The translations under genes and the position numbers were made by a program. A DNA stretch of 64,000 nt from Embiotoca jacksoni (lineage: Eukaryota; Chordata; Actinopteri; Embiotocidae): NCBI GenBank assembly GCA_022577435.1, contig JAKOON010000018.1:7072156-7136155 (forward strand), written 5' to 3'. A model generated the notes under the pieces. It was given only the letters and a program-made list of their open reading frames with translations, ran no database searches and was not told where the DNA came from. Positions 13,761 to 24,591 of the stretch are shown here, piece after piece (position 1 is the first letter of the stretch; the number at the start of each line of letters is the position of its first letter).

Positions 13761-15227
13761 ATGGAAAGGGGGGAATAGAGACGACCTTCCTCTGAGTCAT
13801 AGCCAAAGCTCCTTCCCCTACATGTTCGAATGATTACTGCATGCATGATAATACAAGATATGTCACATTACAACATGTACGCTGGGAGACGCATGGCTTT
13901 AAAAATTCAATCGCTGTTTCTCTTTTTATAGCTGCAATCTTGGGTTTTATGCCTGGACTGGAAAGCGACTTTTTGCTGCTGATTGACACAACAGCGATTC
14001 AGCACAGATCATGAAAGGTTTTACTTTTGCTCCTTTAAGCCTCTGCCACGAAGGGTGCAAGATATTTTACATTTAAGGATGCAACAACATCAAGTCATTC
14101 AGAGTAAATACTGCTAAAGGAGCTAAAGGAACATTAAACTGCTGAAGTGAAAAACAGAGTAGCCCAAGCATCAGGCATTTGCCTAATAAATAAATAAATC
14201 ATATGGCAAGTGTTCTGTAAGATTTGTTGGAGGAAACAGGAGCACAACAGTAATTATATGTCGCCAATATTTCCTTTACAATACCCCTAACTAAATCTAT
14301 TAAACTACATGTGAGCTTGTAATTGGGCCACTAATGCCTGCAGCGCTCGCATGCAGTTTTACAAAATGAACATGTCTCCAGTTGCTCCTGCTGCCCTTTG
14401 GTTCACTTTGACAGTTCAATGTAAAATCAATCGTGTCCATGACCGTAAGGAGATTCCAACCCCGGTCAAGACAATAGAAGAGGTAGCAAAGGTTCAGCTG
14501 TTGTGGTTTATACCTTGCACACAGGTTCAAAAGTGTCTTGATTGCAAAGATGACCTTGCATTGATTTGCGTTTTCAATCGTATCGGACTCACAGGCCACG
14601 ACAAAACATGCCAATTCTGTCACCTGACAACCTTCAGATTTCCATAGAAAGCAGTCCTGCATGTGTGTATTCTGACTGACTGCTCATTCTGTGTCCTTTC
14701 ACTGCAAATCAGCTGCTAATTCACTTTGTCATTGCCACATTATGTTCCTTTACTTACAAAAGCTTGAATCTTATTAAACACATTGAACCACACAGCGATT
14801 TGACACGAATGTGGATGACAGCTCGTTAGTGCAGATTAAAGCCCTCCTCCTTATTGACTACATCTTCCGAGGAATGTGTGGAAACTATTTACCTGACTGT
14901 ATTAAGACCAAAGTAATTACCCGTTGCTCATGAAACACATCGGTTCCGCAGTATTATGCGCAGTTGTTTATGTGACAGTTCTGTCACAGCTGTCATATAT
15001 AGGTCATGTAAAACCCCGACGGAACGAGAACGCAGCCAGCGTGTTTCCTCAGACGAGATTGCCGTGCGGAGGTAGTAGGTGTCATGTTTATCCTTAATTT
15101 ATGGGGAAATGTGTGTCTCTGTCTGTTTTTATTTACCTATCCCGCTGAGAAACACCTGTTATTAGCATTACACTGTACATGGAAAATGTGTGATCTAACT
15201 TTTCCGAAGGCTGCAGAGCCTTTCTGG

Positions 15228-15708
15228 TCATGTTACTGGTTTGTGAGCTGCCACTTTGAAGCCTAGAGTCTGGCATTTTAGTCTTTTAGTCACCAGATGT
15301 TACCATATTTGGACAAGAGGGTGGACTTAGACCCTGAGTACACTTTGCGTGCCCACCTATCCCAGAAACCTGATGGGACCCCAGGCCTGTCAATCAAACC
15401 AGGTGTGCCCCCGAACAAAGCTTTCTTTGAGGCCTAAAATTGAATTCATTAAGGAATTATTATTAAAACAACCTTCAAAATACTGATCAGGAGTGAATTT
15501 AGCTGATGACTCCACGATGACTTGTGGAGGAAAAAAAAAAATTGATTTAGTATTTAATGAGAAAAGTTTACGCATTTTGAATGAGTCTATTTTTTTGTTT
15601 TTGTTTTTCGGCAAGCCCCAGGTGGCTCTTAGTAGTATTGCACTTTAAAGCACTTCTGCACTGGCTTCACTTTTCAGTCCATTTTTATATACAGGCTACT
15701 GTTCCAAC
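15228..15708 (+). repeat. Interspersed repeat family A, copy 1
   Basis: Starts at a GGTTTGTGAGCTGCC phrase and runs through TTTGAAGCC, ACCATATTTGGACAAGAGGG, CCTGTCAATCAAACC, TTTGAGGCC, GATGACTTGTGGA and AAGCCCCAGGTGGC to GGCTTCACTTTTCAG and a TATATACAGGCTA end. The same ordered phrases recur at 28445, 49940 and 54441, and the 3' half recurs at 33384 and 55037. It has no coding capacity and no obvious terminal inverted repeats. The class is unknown to me; it resembles an abundant percomorph repeat. Confidence 0.75.
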
Positions 15709-17594
15709 ACACCATTAACTAGTTTTAGTGCAGCTTGCCTAAGAGTAGATAGAATACACACCACAAATGTATTCTGCAAAAACAAAACAACAAAACTTCA
15801 CTCTGTAAACCTGCTATAACTGCAATCAAATCAAATACACAGACGTCGCAACCCCCTCCAACACCAAATGATTATTTGCCAATCAGGTGTCATTAAAATG
15901 TGCTACACTGCTGTCAAGTTTGTTTATGTCAGTTACAGTGCAGACGACGTGCCGTGATGTTAGCAGCACGCTAATCTAGCTTGTTAATGACAAATGGCAA
16001 AAAACATCAACGAGAGGAGTTGACAGCTACAATTCTTTGAAGAACTACTTTTTTGAAACAGAGACAGCTCTTGAAATACAATCCATGAGCCTCTGGATAT
16101 GAGTTTGTTATTTTTGCCATCGAGCAGGAGGTTACATGTGAGTTTTCAGGTCAGGTGACTGAACTGATCAGTTGAGATGAAGATAATAAACTCCCCAAAT
16201 GATGTCCAGCTAAAATCTCATCAGCATTTAAACCATTTCTAGAACCTGGAGCTACAAAACCTTCACCAAGCAGCCTGAAACTTTACACTCTATCTTGGTC
16301 TACATACCTTTGTGAATTTTCTGACGTGAATGTCACTAATATCTAAATTTGGAACAAGATTGACAGGTGAAAATTCAAAAGTTCATAAGAGTGAATCTGG
16401 ATACACTCCTGCACTTACCTCTCTTTAACTCAGTAACTACAGGAAAGACACACAAATCATGTGTTCTCGTGAACATGTGACTGAGTAACAAGAGGGATAA
16501 GAAAATAGAAGTTTTAAGAAAAACCTAGTTTTGCTTTCTATTAATTGAATTTGATCCATTTTGTGAGCGTTACACACTGAAAATCAAACACATGGATAAA
16601 GAAAACACACTGACATTGATATGTGATAACAGACAATAAAAAAGCTTATTGAGCTGGTTTGGTTTGCAGATCATTTTTGTGTTTTGATGTGTGATTAAAG
16701 GGAGCCAGTAACATAAGTAATGAGAAGCTCTCAGCAACATTTACTTTGTCAAATTAGCTTCAAAAGAAAATACAGTTGGAAACTCTTGACCTCGTCTGTC
16801 AATGAGTGTGTTTACATGCTTGTGCCGTGGTTATATATCAGGATATGATGTGGAGCATAAGAAACCTTGTTATTAATATTCCTTCTTCAGGTTGCTGTCT
16901 GTCAAATAGTATATTCAGCTTTATTTAGGTACAGGTTGTATCACTATCTAACACTGTCTTTTGTAAAAGTCCTTACCATGTTTTGTATTCCAATATCTAT
17001 TTACATTACATTTTAAACTTGGTATATAATAAACCTGTATTAAAATGAATATAGCAATTTAGACATGTGAGCTGCAACTTGCATCACTAATTTCATTTTA
17101 TGGCTACCTGCAGTATTTTGTATTGAGTGATTTCTGTAATACACATCCTACAGAGGATGTTAGTTCTATTGTGGTATAACTTCAAATGATAAAGAAAGTA
17201 GATAAACTTTTATCATGTCTTTTGTTCAGCTGATTGATTACTACATAAGTCGAGTTGAGGTCACACACTGTGCACATACCTTTAATGTAAAGTGATCTGA
17301 TCCTCTTCAGATGATGATGATGTTTGTAAAGAACATTGTTTGCCTGATCTGGTTATTTATGTCATTGATTATTTTGCAGCAGTGTGACCAAATAAACTGT
17401 TTGGATCCCGAAACAAGCAGCAGTCAGCAGTTTGAATGAATGGTGTGACAGCGAGTGTTTTTTCCCCCTGTAGCGTGTCCTTATGTAGACTCTGAGAGTT
17501 TGTACATTACAGTGCAACTATTACGTGTATTTAACAAGGAAATGTGAACAGTGGACAGAAGTTCAAAATCAATCCTAAAAAGATGACAAAGGAC
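15709..17594. other. Intergenic, nothing recognised
   Basis: AT-rich sequence without open frames of interest or repeat signatures that I can name. The segment at 15925-15990 has a TTAGCAGCACGCTAA phrase reminiscent of family B but is too short to call. Confidence 0.6.
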
Positions 17595-17700
17595 TAGGCT
17601 AGACTTAGACTTTATTCATCTCACAGTGGGGAAATGTCGTCGTCACAGCAGCATAGAAACACAAAAAAGTTGCACACAGTATGAAACAATTTACAAATAC
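17595..17700 (-). mobile_element. LINE-like 3' tail (reverse orientation)
   Basis: On the minus strand this reads ACATTTCCCCACTGTGAGAT then GAATAAAGTCTAAGTC, the 'AATTTCCCC..GGGAT.AATAAAGT' 3' tail that ends many fish non-LTR retroelements. Only the 3' end is present, as expected for 5'-truncated insertions. The same tail appears at 23615-23720 (reverse) and 52740-52905 (forward). I cannot assign the clade from the tail alone. Confidence 0.65.
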
Positions 17701-19080
17701 GTCTACATAAAATAAGATGGATAAAAATAATTATTTCAGAAAAAATAGAAAATAAAAATGACATTAACACAAGGAATTATGTAGAATGTAGAGGTTTTGG
17801 AATGAAAATAACTTGACAAGTATGAAGACAAACCTTCCTACATGTGTATCTGTACTTCATGGTACTACCGGCTCTCCTCGCTCGCTTCTTCTACCTCTTG
17901 TAGGATGGAGAAGTCTTACAGAGGAATTTAATGTGATGCCAAGTCATGTTCCTGAGACCTTTTTTCTATTCTAAATGGCTTCTCTTCCCTATTTATATAC
18001 TGCCATCCCGCTGGCAGCACCTGCCCATGTCCATGCACCACGTCACTTTAATAAGGCGCGCATAAACAGCCTGCTATTATTCAGCAGCATGAGACCGACT
18101 ACGTGTAAGCAAGTTCATGATTGATATTCACAGGCACACTCAGGCCCACAGGCTTCTCTATAATTTTGGTCAATAAGGGTTGGCAGTGTGAACCTGCAGT
18201 TAGGAGGCCGTCCTGTCAACAAGAGGTCACAGCTTTTATCTCTGCATGTGTTTCTGCCTGTTTACAAGTCACTTTGTTTGGACATGTCAGCTAAATGCAT
18301 GAAGTGTAAATATTAGTAGAAGTTTGTTCAGTAAAAGTTTTCCCTCAGTTGAAATTCCTGTCTGTCCGTGTGTCATCATTGATGTTTGTAGCATTCCTTA
18401 TTCGTTCACCAGTCTGTGCACACTGCGAAGGCTTGATGATGGAAATGGAGTTGAAATGGTCAAAAAAAATTTTTAAAGATGCTGTAAAGCAAATAGCAAG
18501 ATTTGCTTCTCAGTACATTATATACGTGTGAAATGAGTTGCTGAACGCATGTGCAAAGTTTGAAAACTTTGTTGCACTGAAATGTGGAGTTAGACCGTTA
18601 AACAGTTTCTCATCCGTCTTCAGCGCAGGTTTTTTTTAGGCGGAGCTAAAAGGTAGCTTCAGTACGTCACCCAGCTTTTGTATAACCTTCTGCATGGCTC
18701 CTCCTCTCTCACGGTGAAACACTATAAAAGCCTGGAGCTCATTTGCATAAGAGGTCTTCCCACTTGACTTCGGTTGCTACTCCTGCTGTAGTCAGATTGT
18801 TGTTGTACATCAGCTGGCTGCTACAGGACGTCTCCCTCCACCAGCAAGTGCATCTTTTCTGGAAGCAAGAACCTCCAAAGCAGCGCTGCATCACTGGAAA
18901 GTTGTTGTTTTTGTGCTCCAGTGTAACGTTACAGTCACCGACCCTCTCGGTTACTTGTACCGGTGCCGGTCCGGATAAATGAGCCCAATTACATTTGCAG
19001 GAGGCTGCAGAGAGCAGGTGGAGGTGGAGGAGGAGGTGGAAGAGAAAGACTTTTGGCTCGACCTGAGCAGGTTCAAAGTT
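17701..19080. other. Intergenic with one promoter-like cluster
   Basis: No gene recognised. Contains the TATA/octamer cluster at 18723-18748 and a GGAGGTGGAGGAGGAGGTGG purine tract near 19019-19040. A 79-codon frame at 18743-18982 has no canonical ATG start and no known motif. Confidence 0.5.
18723..18748 (+). promoter_or_regulatory. TATA box plus POU octamer, promoter-like
   Basis: TATAAAAG at 18723-18730 with the octamer ATTTGCAT at 18741-18748. The upstream 100 bases are GC-rich with a TACGTCAC (CRE-like) motif at about 18663. This resembles the cluster at 12744-12875, also with an octamer just downstream of TATA. No downstream gene is recognised, so it may be a decayed retroelement promoter. 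Confidence 0.2.
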
Positions 19081-19200
19081 TGAATTGACATGTGATGTAA
19101 TGAATTAACATGTGATGTGATGAATTAACATGTGATGTGATGAATTAACATGTGATGTGATGAATTAACATGTGATGTAATGAATTAACATGTGATGTGA
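19081..19200. repeat. 20-bp minisatellite, six units
   Basis: Six exact-length tandem copies of TGAATTAACATGTGATGTGA fill 19081-19200. Units differ by single substitutions: unit 1 has GACA instead of AACA, and units 1 and 5 end in GTAA rather than GTGA. Each unit contains the sub-phrase ATGTGATG. No relation to neighbouring repeats. Confidence 0.95.
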
Positions 19201-19803
19201 TGCAGCGTTGTTCATGTTGCAGTCGTTACAGAACTAAATCAACTCCTCCTCTCTTATTATCTCCACTATTGTAATTCAGGTGAGTTAGAGGTAGTTGGAG
19301 ACTCACTGTCTGCTGTCTCTGGTGTCTAGTTTTACTCCTGTGTTACAGATCAGGGGGACAAGCTGGATTTATATGCACCTGTATGTTTCACTCATTGGAC
19401 AAATAAATTCGAACTTTATTCTGTTTTCACAAAGCAGGCTGCTCCAACCTCCAGAGAGACAGAGTGCCAGTGTGACATCATGCATAAAGTCACCCGAGAG
19501 GTTGGATGTCAGACGGACCTCTCAGTGGGGAAAAGAACTGCAGCCACAGGACTGTCATACACGACACTGAACACCTTCCAGCGAGTGGGCGGAGCTTCAG
19601 CTCCTTCAGGACACGCCCCCCCAGTCTCAGAGCAGAGAAGACTGATGATTTTCTCACGATTTCAAAGCCTAATTTAACAAACTTGTCTGTGTTTTTTTTC
19701 ATTCAAATTTGGTTGGGTAGTTAACAAATCATACTTCTGTGGTGTGATGAACTTAAAACTCATTTTCATTTCTACTTTAGAGCATCTTTAACTGATGGTC
19801 ATT
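19201..19803. other. Intergenic, nothing firm
   Basis: No supported gene. At 19430-19640 frames are open on both strands because of moderate GC content. A CGCCCCCCC run lies near 19615. There are no domains in any frame. Confidence 0.5.
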
Positions 19804-19805
19804 TA

Positions 19806-20787
19806 TAAGGTGCGGTCAAAAAGTTCTGACACTGCAAAACAACCAAAAACTACCTGAATGAAATCTGGCCACAATGCCTTTGAAAGTCGTCTTTCTGTTT
19901 TACTTGGAAAGCTTGTTGAAAGTTCTGCTCTGTAACTCTGTAAAATCTGTGGTTCATGGTGGATCTCCTCCATTTTGGGGAAACAAAAAGAATTCACAGG
20001 GAGTGAAATCCAGCAATTAGGGGTGGTTTTGTTGAGGATGAGACTCCATGTGTCGTTGACCTCCACAGAACCAACATCTTCACTCTCTGATAGCTGTGCA
20101 AGTGTTAGCACAAAATTCTGCTCACTTCGTCACTTTGAAAATGACATCATCATTTTGTGTCGACTTGTAAGTGAACACAAGAAATCTGGAGTGTCCGAAA
20201 TTGAAACGCATCTGTTGAAATCTGATTGGAATCCCATTTCAAACCACCTCCCAAAGTGGTTTGGATATGATTTTCAAAAGTCAGATTTCATGTGTTTTTT
20301 TTACTGTTCAGACTTTTTTTTTTTATGAATCCAAAAACAATATAGATATGATAGAAAACAATTTCCGGCTGGCAGTTTGAAAAAGGCCAAAGAGAACCCA
20401 CCCGGTTGTGTTCCTGACCTGACACCACTTGTTCGGTCTTGGACAGTGACGTTCTGACCTTCTAGAAATGTGAATGTCACTCAAAGCACCTGACCCGCTT
20501 CATTGCCATAGATTTTCCAAAGCATTTCAAGACGTCCTCGCTTCTTGAGTTTGACACTAAATTTGATGTGCGCTCTCTGCTCAACTTCCAGGTCCATGGT
20601 AAAATTGCAAATGTGCATGTACCAATACTTAGAAAAACACGTGTACCACATGTGCTGAAGCTGATCAAATGATGTAACTTGGAATATTCACAAATCATAT
20701 AGCTTCCCCCTGCTTCATATACATTACTGTGCTGGGCTCCATTCGTGCCTTACAGGAACTGTCTTGAAACTTTGCGGTTGCACCTCG
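19806..20787 (-). mobile_element. Mariner-type DNA transposon relic with TIRs
   Basis: The left end reads TAAGGTGCGGTCAAAAAGTT, and the right end reverse-complements to CGAGGTGCAACCGCAAAGTT. These are imperfect terminal inverted repeats of about 26 bp. Both are flanked by TA (19804-19805 and 20788-20789), the target duplication of the Tc1/mariner superfamily. The interior carries an antisense decayed transposase frame (separate entry). At about 980 bp it is a little shorter than autonomous mariners (about 1.3 kb), so it has internal deletions. It is inactive, judging by the frameshifts and stops. Confidence 0.7.
19830..20597 (-). pseudogene. Decayed mariner transposase
   Basis: From an ATG at 20597 (minus strand) the frame begins MDLEVEQRAHIKFSVKLKKR and continues to LEMLWKIYGNEAGQVL before a stop at 20483. 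This matches the start of mariner transposases, which open with an EQR..IKF helix followed by an A.E.L...YG.. segment of the N-terminal helix-turn-helix. In another frame a FLEGQNVTVQDRTSG-like stretch follows, resembling the F.eGr.s.eDd.rsGrP linker. A C-terminal open segment at 19803-20111 has no clear DDD motif. The many frame breaks mean there is no functional product. Confidence 0.6.
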
Positions 20788-20789
20788 TA

Positions 20790-21857
20790 TAACATTTCTC
20801 AACTGATTCTTGCAGATATTTTGGATTAAAGGTTTTGTTATATGTCAGCCAAAAAACTGAGAAATAGTTTCAAGGATTCTTTCATTTTTATTCTCGACCT
20901 TATTAAAAAGCCTCTGAGACAGCATGGAGACCAAGATGTGACAATCAAATCCTCCACTGAAACTAATTAACTTCCAGTTTGGATGTTCCTTAATGGACCA
21001 TCCTGCTAATTTTTCAATCTTCCTCTGCCCCTTAAGCCACAACTGTGATCATGGGCAAAAAGTTGTACTCAGTCTCGCAATTTTTCAGTCATAAGGATGG
21101 ATACAGTCAGATTAGCGCTTGATGTGCTCTCACACTGTTTCATAGTGTAGATCCCCACTTTCCTGAACTGAGAATGAAAACATCAGAGCGATGCAGGCCC
21201 TTGGTGTGACCCGGCCCTGCTGGATGCTGCAGTTCACACTGTGGATGAGCCTTTTTTTTTTGGCTGTAATCACAACATTCCCCAAGGTAATATAGACTGG
21301 GACATGTTTACTATTGCTAACCCCGGAGCTACGAAGGAAAACCCGAAACTGATATCCAATTTTTATTTAAAGATCAACATCAGCAAATATTTTTTTACCT
21401 GCCTTTGCAACACTAAGCCATCACATGTATGCTTCCATTTAAAGAATACTGAGTGTGCTCACTTCTCAAGTACCGCTAATGATTTGAAAACATAAGCTCC
21501 AATACCCCATTAGTAATAGAGGAATATACACGTTAAACCCACATTTTTTCTGTTCCAACAGAAGCCCACCCCTCCTAACAGCTGAGGGAAAAGATAGTCG
21601 TAGCATAAAGAATACTGAGTGGCTGCTGATGTACGTGTGCGAGGGAGGATTATCCATATAGACCAGCTTTCTTCAGGCCATATTAAATCACCTGGCTCTC
21701 CGTGGCCGGTGGATGAATTCACTCATGGAGGCCACGAGCAGCTCATAATAGTATGAGCTCTCTGGCTGAAACCTGCAGCCTATTAAAGTGCAGTCAGGCT
21801 GCAGGCTGACACTCAGAGGAACTCCAGCGCTCTCTTTGGGAAAGACCCCCCCTCCCC

Positions 21858-21865
<8 letters not shown>
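20790..21865. other. Intergenic, nothing recognised
   Basis: AT-rich sequence with no supported gene or repeat. Short frames at 21241-21722 are uninformative. Confidence 0.55.

Positions 21866-21931
<66 letters not shown>
21866..21931. repeat. (CA)n microsatellite
   Basis: Roughly 33 uninterrupted CA units preceded by a C-rich CCCACCCACC tract. Likely polymorphic in length. Confidence 0.95.
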
Positions 21932-21937
<6 letters not shown>

Positions 21938-23614
21938 TCCGACCAGTAAATGTGCGGGATAGTTATGGAAAAGGCTGCAGAAACATGGGGGCTGATGTGA
22001 AATCAAAAGATTTTGAATGACATGTCAGGATTCATGGTGAAAACAGCCATGTTTGTAGAACCAGTGTTCTGTGGTGTGTGATGTGTAATACAGTAGTTAC
22101 ACATTAACTGTAGAATTTGGAATAACAACTCTGTTATTTTGTAAATGCTCCGGCCGTGTGGTAAATCTTAAACTAGTTTCTTTGAGCGAAGCGGTACCTC
22201 CACATTTTATATTGGTGTTCACACATGGTGATCACAGCCTCGAGCAAAACCAATCTCATGATGGGGAGGTAAATAAAATAGTAAATCTAAATTCAAGTCA
22301 CCTGAAAGTATCAGAAAGCCCTTCATTACTCGAGTCGGGGCAATAAGAATGCCGGAGAACTGTTAAAGGCGCTGGGACTAACATTAAGAGAAATGGAACA
22401 AATGAAGCCACCGCTCGCCTAATTGCGTGCGGAGATAGGCTGTCTGACTGCAAATCCTGCAAGGAAATTACCCGACTCTGCATCTCAGGAGTGGGACATA
22501 TTTAATGTCCTTTGCTGGAGAGGGTGTTTGAATGATCAGAGGTTTATTAACAACTGCTTTTATCCCACAGCCTATTTCCATTTTGGATTGTGGGGGAACT
22601 TGTGACCAAGGCTCTTGCTAAAGGCCGTCTTTCAGAGCGCTGGAATAAACCTACTGTACATCACTGAAACATGCAACTGCATCAAATTGTATATGTGCTG
22701 GTAAGCAGTGTGATATGTTAGGATGCCTCTCGCCTGGGTACCCAAGACTTCCTAGTGACCTATTGGTCTGCAGAGCTGCAGCTGGAGCGCCGATATTGTT
22801 TCCAGTTTGCCTTTCCTCACCCCGTGTCTAAAAACTTGCCTCTACGCGACCTTCTAAAATTGACTCACCGCCCCTTTTGCTGCCGCCTCTTTATCCACAT
22901 CCAGATGAACAACTGTTGCAGCTGCGGCCAGCGGAGCTTGGAAATAAATGCCCCCCCCGTTTAAAGATTATTGCTATCAGCCGTTGCTTACATTGACTCA
23001 GCTCCTCGCCATGTAAAAGAATGCCACTGCCTTTCCCCGATTAGAGCCCTATCGCTTCACGTTTCCATTGCCCAGTAATAAAATGTAATATACTTAGCTG
23101 TCATTCACAGGATATATCCTGCTAAGAGAATATGGAACTGGCGGTTTAAAGGCAGAGAGATAAACAAGCTGTAATATTGCAGGTGGGGCTGATTCTATGG
23201 CAGGTGTTGGAGAATATGTGGCGAACCTGTCCCTTGTAAAGGATTAATGTTTCCAGGGTTGGACGTGATCTGACTGGACGGGACACTCAGAACTACAGAT
23301 AACGTAAAGCAATCAAGTCCTTAAATCTTCAGGAATGACTATAGACATGTCAAAGTCCCATATGTCACTGTGCACTATTACTCTGAACAACTACATCCAG
23401 TTTGACGTTGGATGGAGCTGCTGTATTTTATGCTGACAAGTACATAATACCACAAAATTCTATAGGCAGAAATCAGTGTTCACATTTTGCGTTTGCACGT
23501 CAGTAACCAGGTTCAAGTTTGTCTTAATGTCCGTCTCCTGGCTCGATTGAAGCTCCTAAAAACTTGTCCTCAACTTGTCCTTGAACTGAGACTTATCTAA
23601 TCCTGACGCTGTTT
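21932..23614. other. Intergenic, includes CNE-like block
   Basis: No gene. The middle part (22420-23110) is balanced in composition and repeat-free and is listed separately as a possible conserved element. The rest is AT-rich. Confidence 0.55.
22420..23110. promoter_or_regulatory. Possible conserved non-coding block
   Basis: About 700 bases free of simple repeats and transposon signatures, with near-even base composition and many developmental factor-type cores (TTTATTAACAAC, CCGATTAG, AAAGATTATTGCTATCAG, CCCAGTAATAAAATG). In a gene-poor interval next to a neuronal gene candidate this is the texture expected of enhancers. There is no coding frame with a motif. Conservation is untested. Confidence 0.25.
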
Positions 23615-23720
23615 AGTTTAGGTTAGGTTAGGTAGTTACTTTATTAATCCCCGAGGGGAAATTTTTTTCACTGCAGCAGCATACAGAAGCAATAAGATAA
23701 TAATAGAACAATAGCACTTT
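23615..23720 (-). mobile_element. LINE-like 3' tail (reverse orientation)
   Basis: TTTATTAATCCCCGAGGGGAAATT followed by a CAGCAGCATACA segment is the reverse complement of the 'GGGGAAATTTCCCC..TTAATAAAGT' type fish retroelement tail. A short GGTTA tandem (about 23617-23630) abuts it where target-site-derived simple repeats usually sit. Same family as the tails at 17595 and 52740. Confidence 0.6.
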
Positions 23721-24351
23721 AGTGCTCTGATGACTGCAAACTCCTGATGTGACGATGTTAGTTCTGGTCATCACTGGCAGCAAACTGCTGCGCAGGTGTG
23801 CTGTGTCATGGGAAACATACGTCCTTTAAAATAAAAGCGCAGCAGTTCTGTAGACTTCAAAATAAGTGTTTTTTCTTTTCACGCACACATCTACAACCCA
23901 CTCAAAATGGCCCCGTAACTCTTTGAAGTTTCCTCCATAAAATATTTGAATCTTCTTGTTCGATCCAGTCTCTCTAATGAGGAAAGGTAAGACAGACTTC
24001 AGCTGCTTCACTTTCCTGCTGGTTTGCATGTCAGAGACAGATAGGCTACGTTCAGGCTGTTTGCATACACTCTCCCAGTGTCCCAGCACTGAAATTAAAC
24101 AAAGGAGTGATAGAACACACCACTTTAGATCAGCCTTCATTGAGTTCCATGGTTGTAAATAGAAATTACCACCCTCATTCTGTTTTTGTTTTTTTCTTCT
24201 ACCAATCCACAGTATGGAAATGGCACAAAAGGGAAGTTTCTGTCAACGAGAGAGCTTTCTGCTGATCTTTTTTTTTTCTTACTTGATGACCCTGCTACTG
24301 GAATTTTAGCAGTCGTCTTTCAGTAGTTATAAATAGGCAGTGGTCCCTAGT
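23721..24351. other. Intergenic, nothing recognised
   Basis: No supported gene, repeat or motif. Open frames on both strands at 23826-24162 lack known domains. Confidence 0.5.
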
Positions 24352-24591
24352 CCCTAAGGCAGTGGTCGTCAACCAGTCGCTTGCGAGCTGCTGTTTGAGT
24401 GTGTTGAGTATCAGTTTGTTATTGTTCATATAAAAGAAGATTATTCAGCTCGTTTAGTGGAGCTCAGCTATGTGAATACATGTTACTGTGTCCAAGAGCA
24501 TGCACGCATGTCTCATGTAGCTCTCGGACACTTTAATTTTTTCAAAGTTGTTCTCAGAGGGAAAAAAAGGTTTGAGACGCCTACTCTAAGG
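24352..24591 (-). mobile_element. Internally deleted hAT element (MITE-like) with TSD
   Basis: The element proper spans 24360-24583. It begins CAGTGGTCGTCAACC and ends GGTTTGAGACGCCTA, imperfect inverted termini of the hAT type. It is flanked by CCCTAAGG (24352-24359) and CTCTAAGG (24584-24591), a 7-of-8 match to an 8-bp target duplication. Its reverse complement aligns with 42957-43130, sharing GTCCGAGAGCTAC, TGAGCTCCAC, CTTCTTTTAT and GATACTCAACACAC in order. The two are therefore copies of one family, this one missing the interior. No coding capacity. Confidence 0.65.

Larger units (their letters stand above)
11081..15227. other. Intergenic, no gene seen
   Basis: Contains the microsatellites and candidate regulatory segments listed separately. 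A window at 14300-14662 is open on both strands (120 codons minus, 98 codons plus), but neither product shows a domain, signal peptide or conserved motif, so I do not call a gene. Confidence 0.55.

Noticed and set aside
14300..14662. Overlapping open frames on both strands (120 and 98 codons)
   Set aside because: No domain, signal or repeat identity on either strand. Length is within chance for the window.
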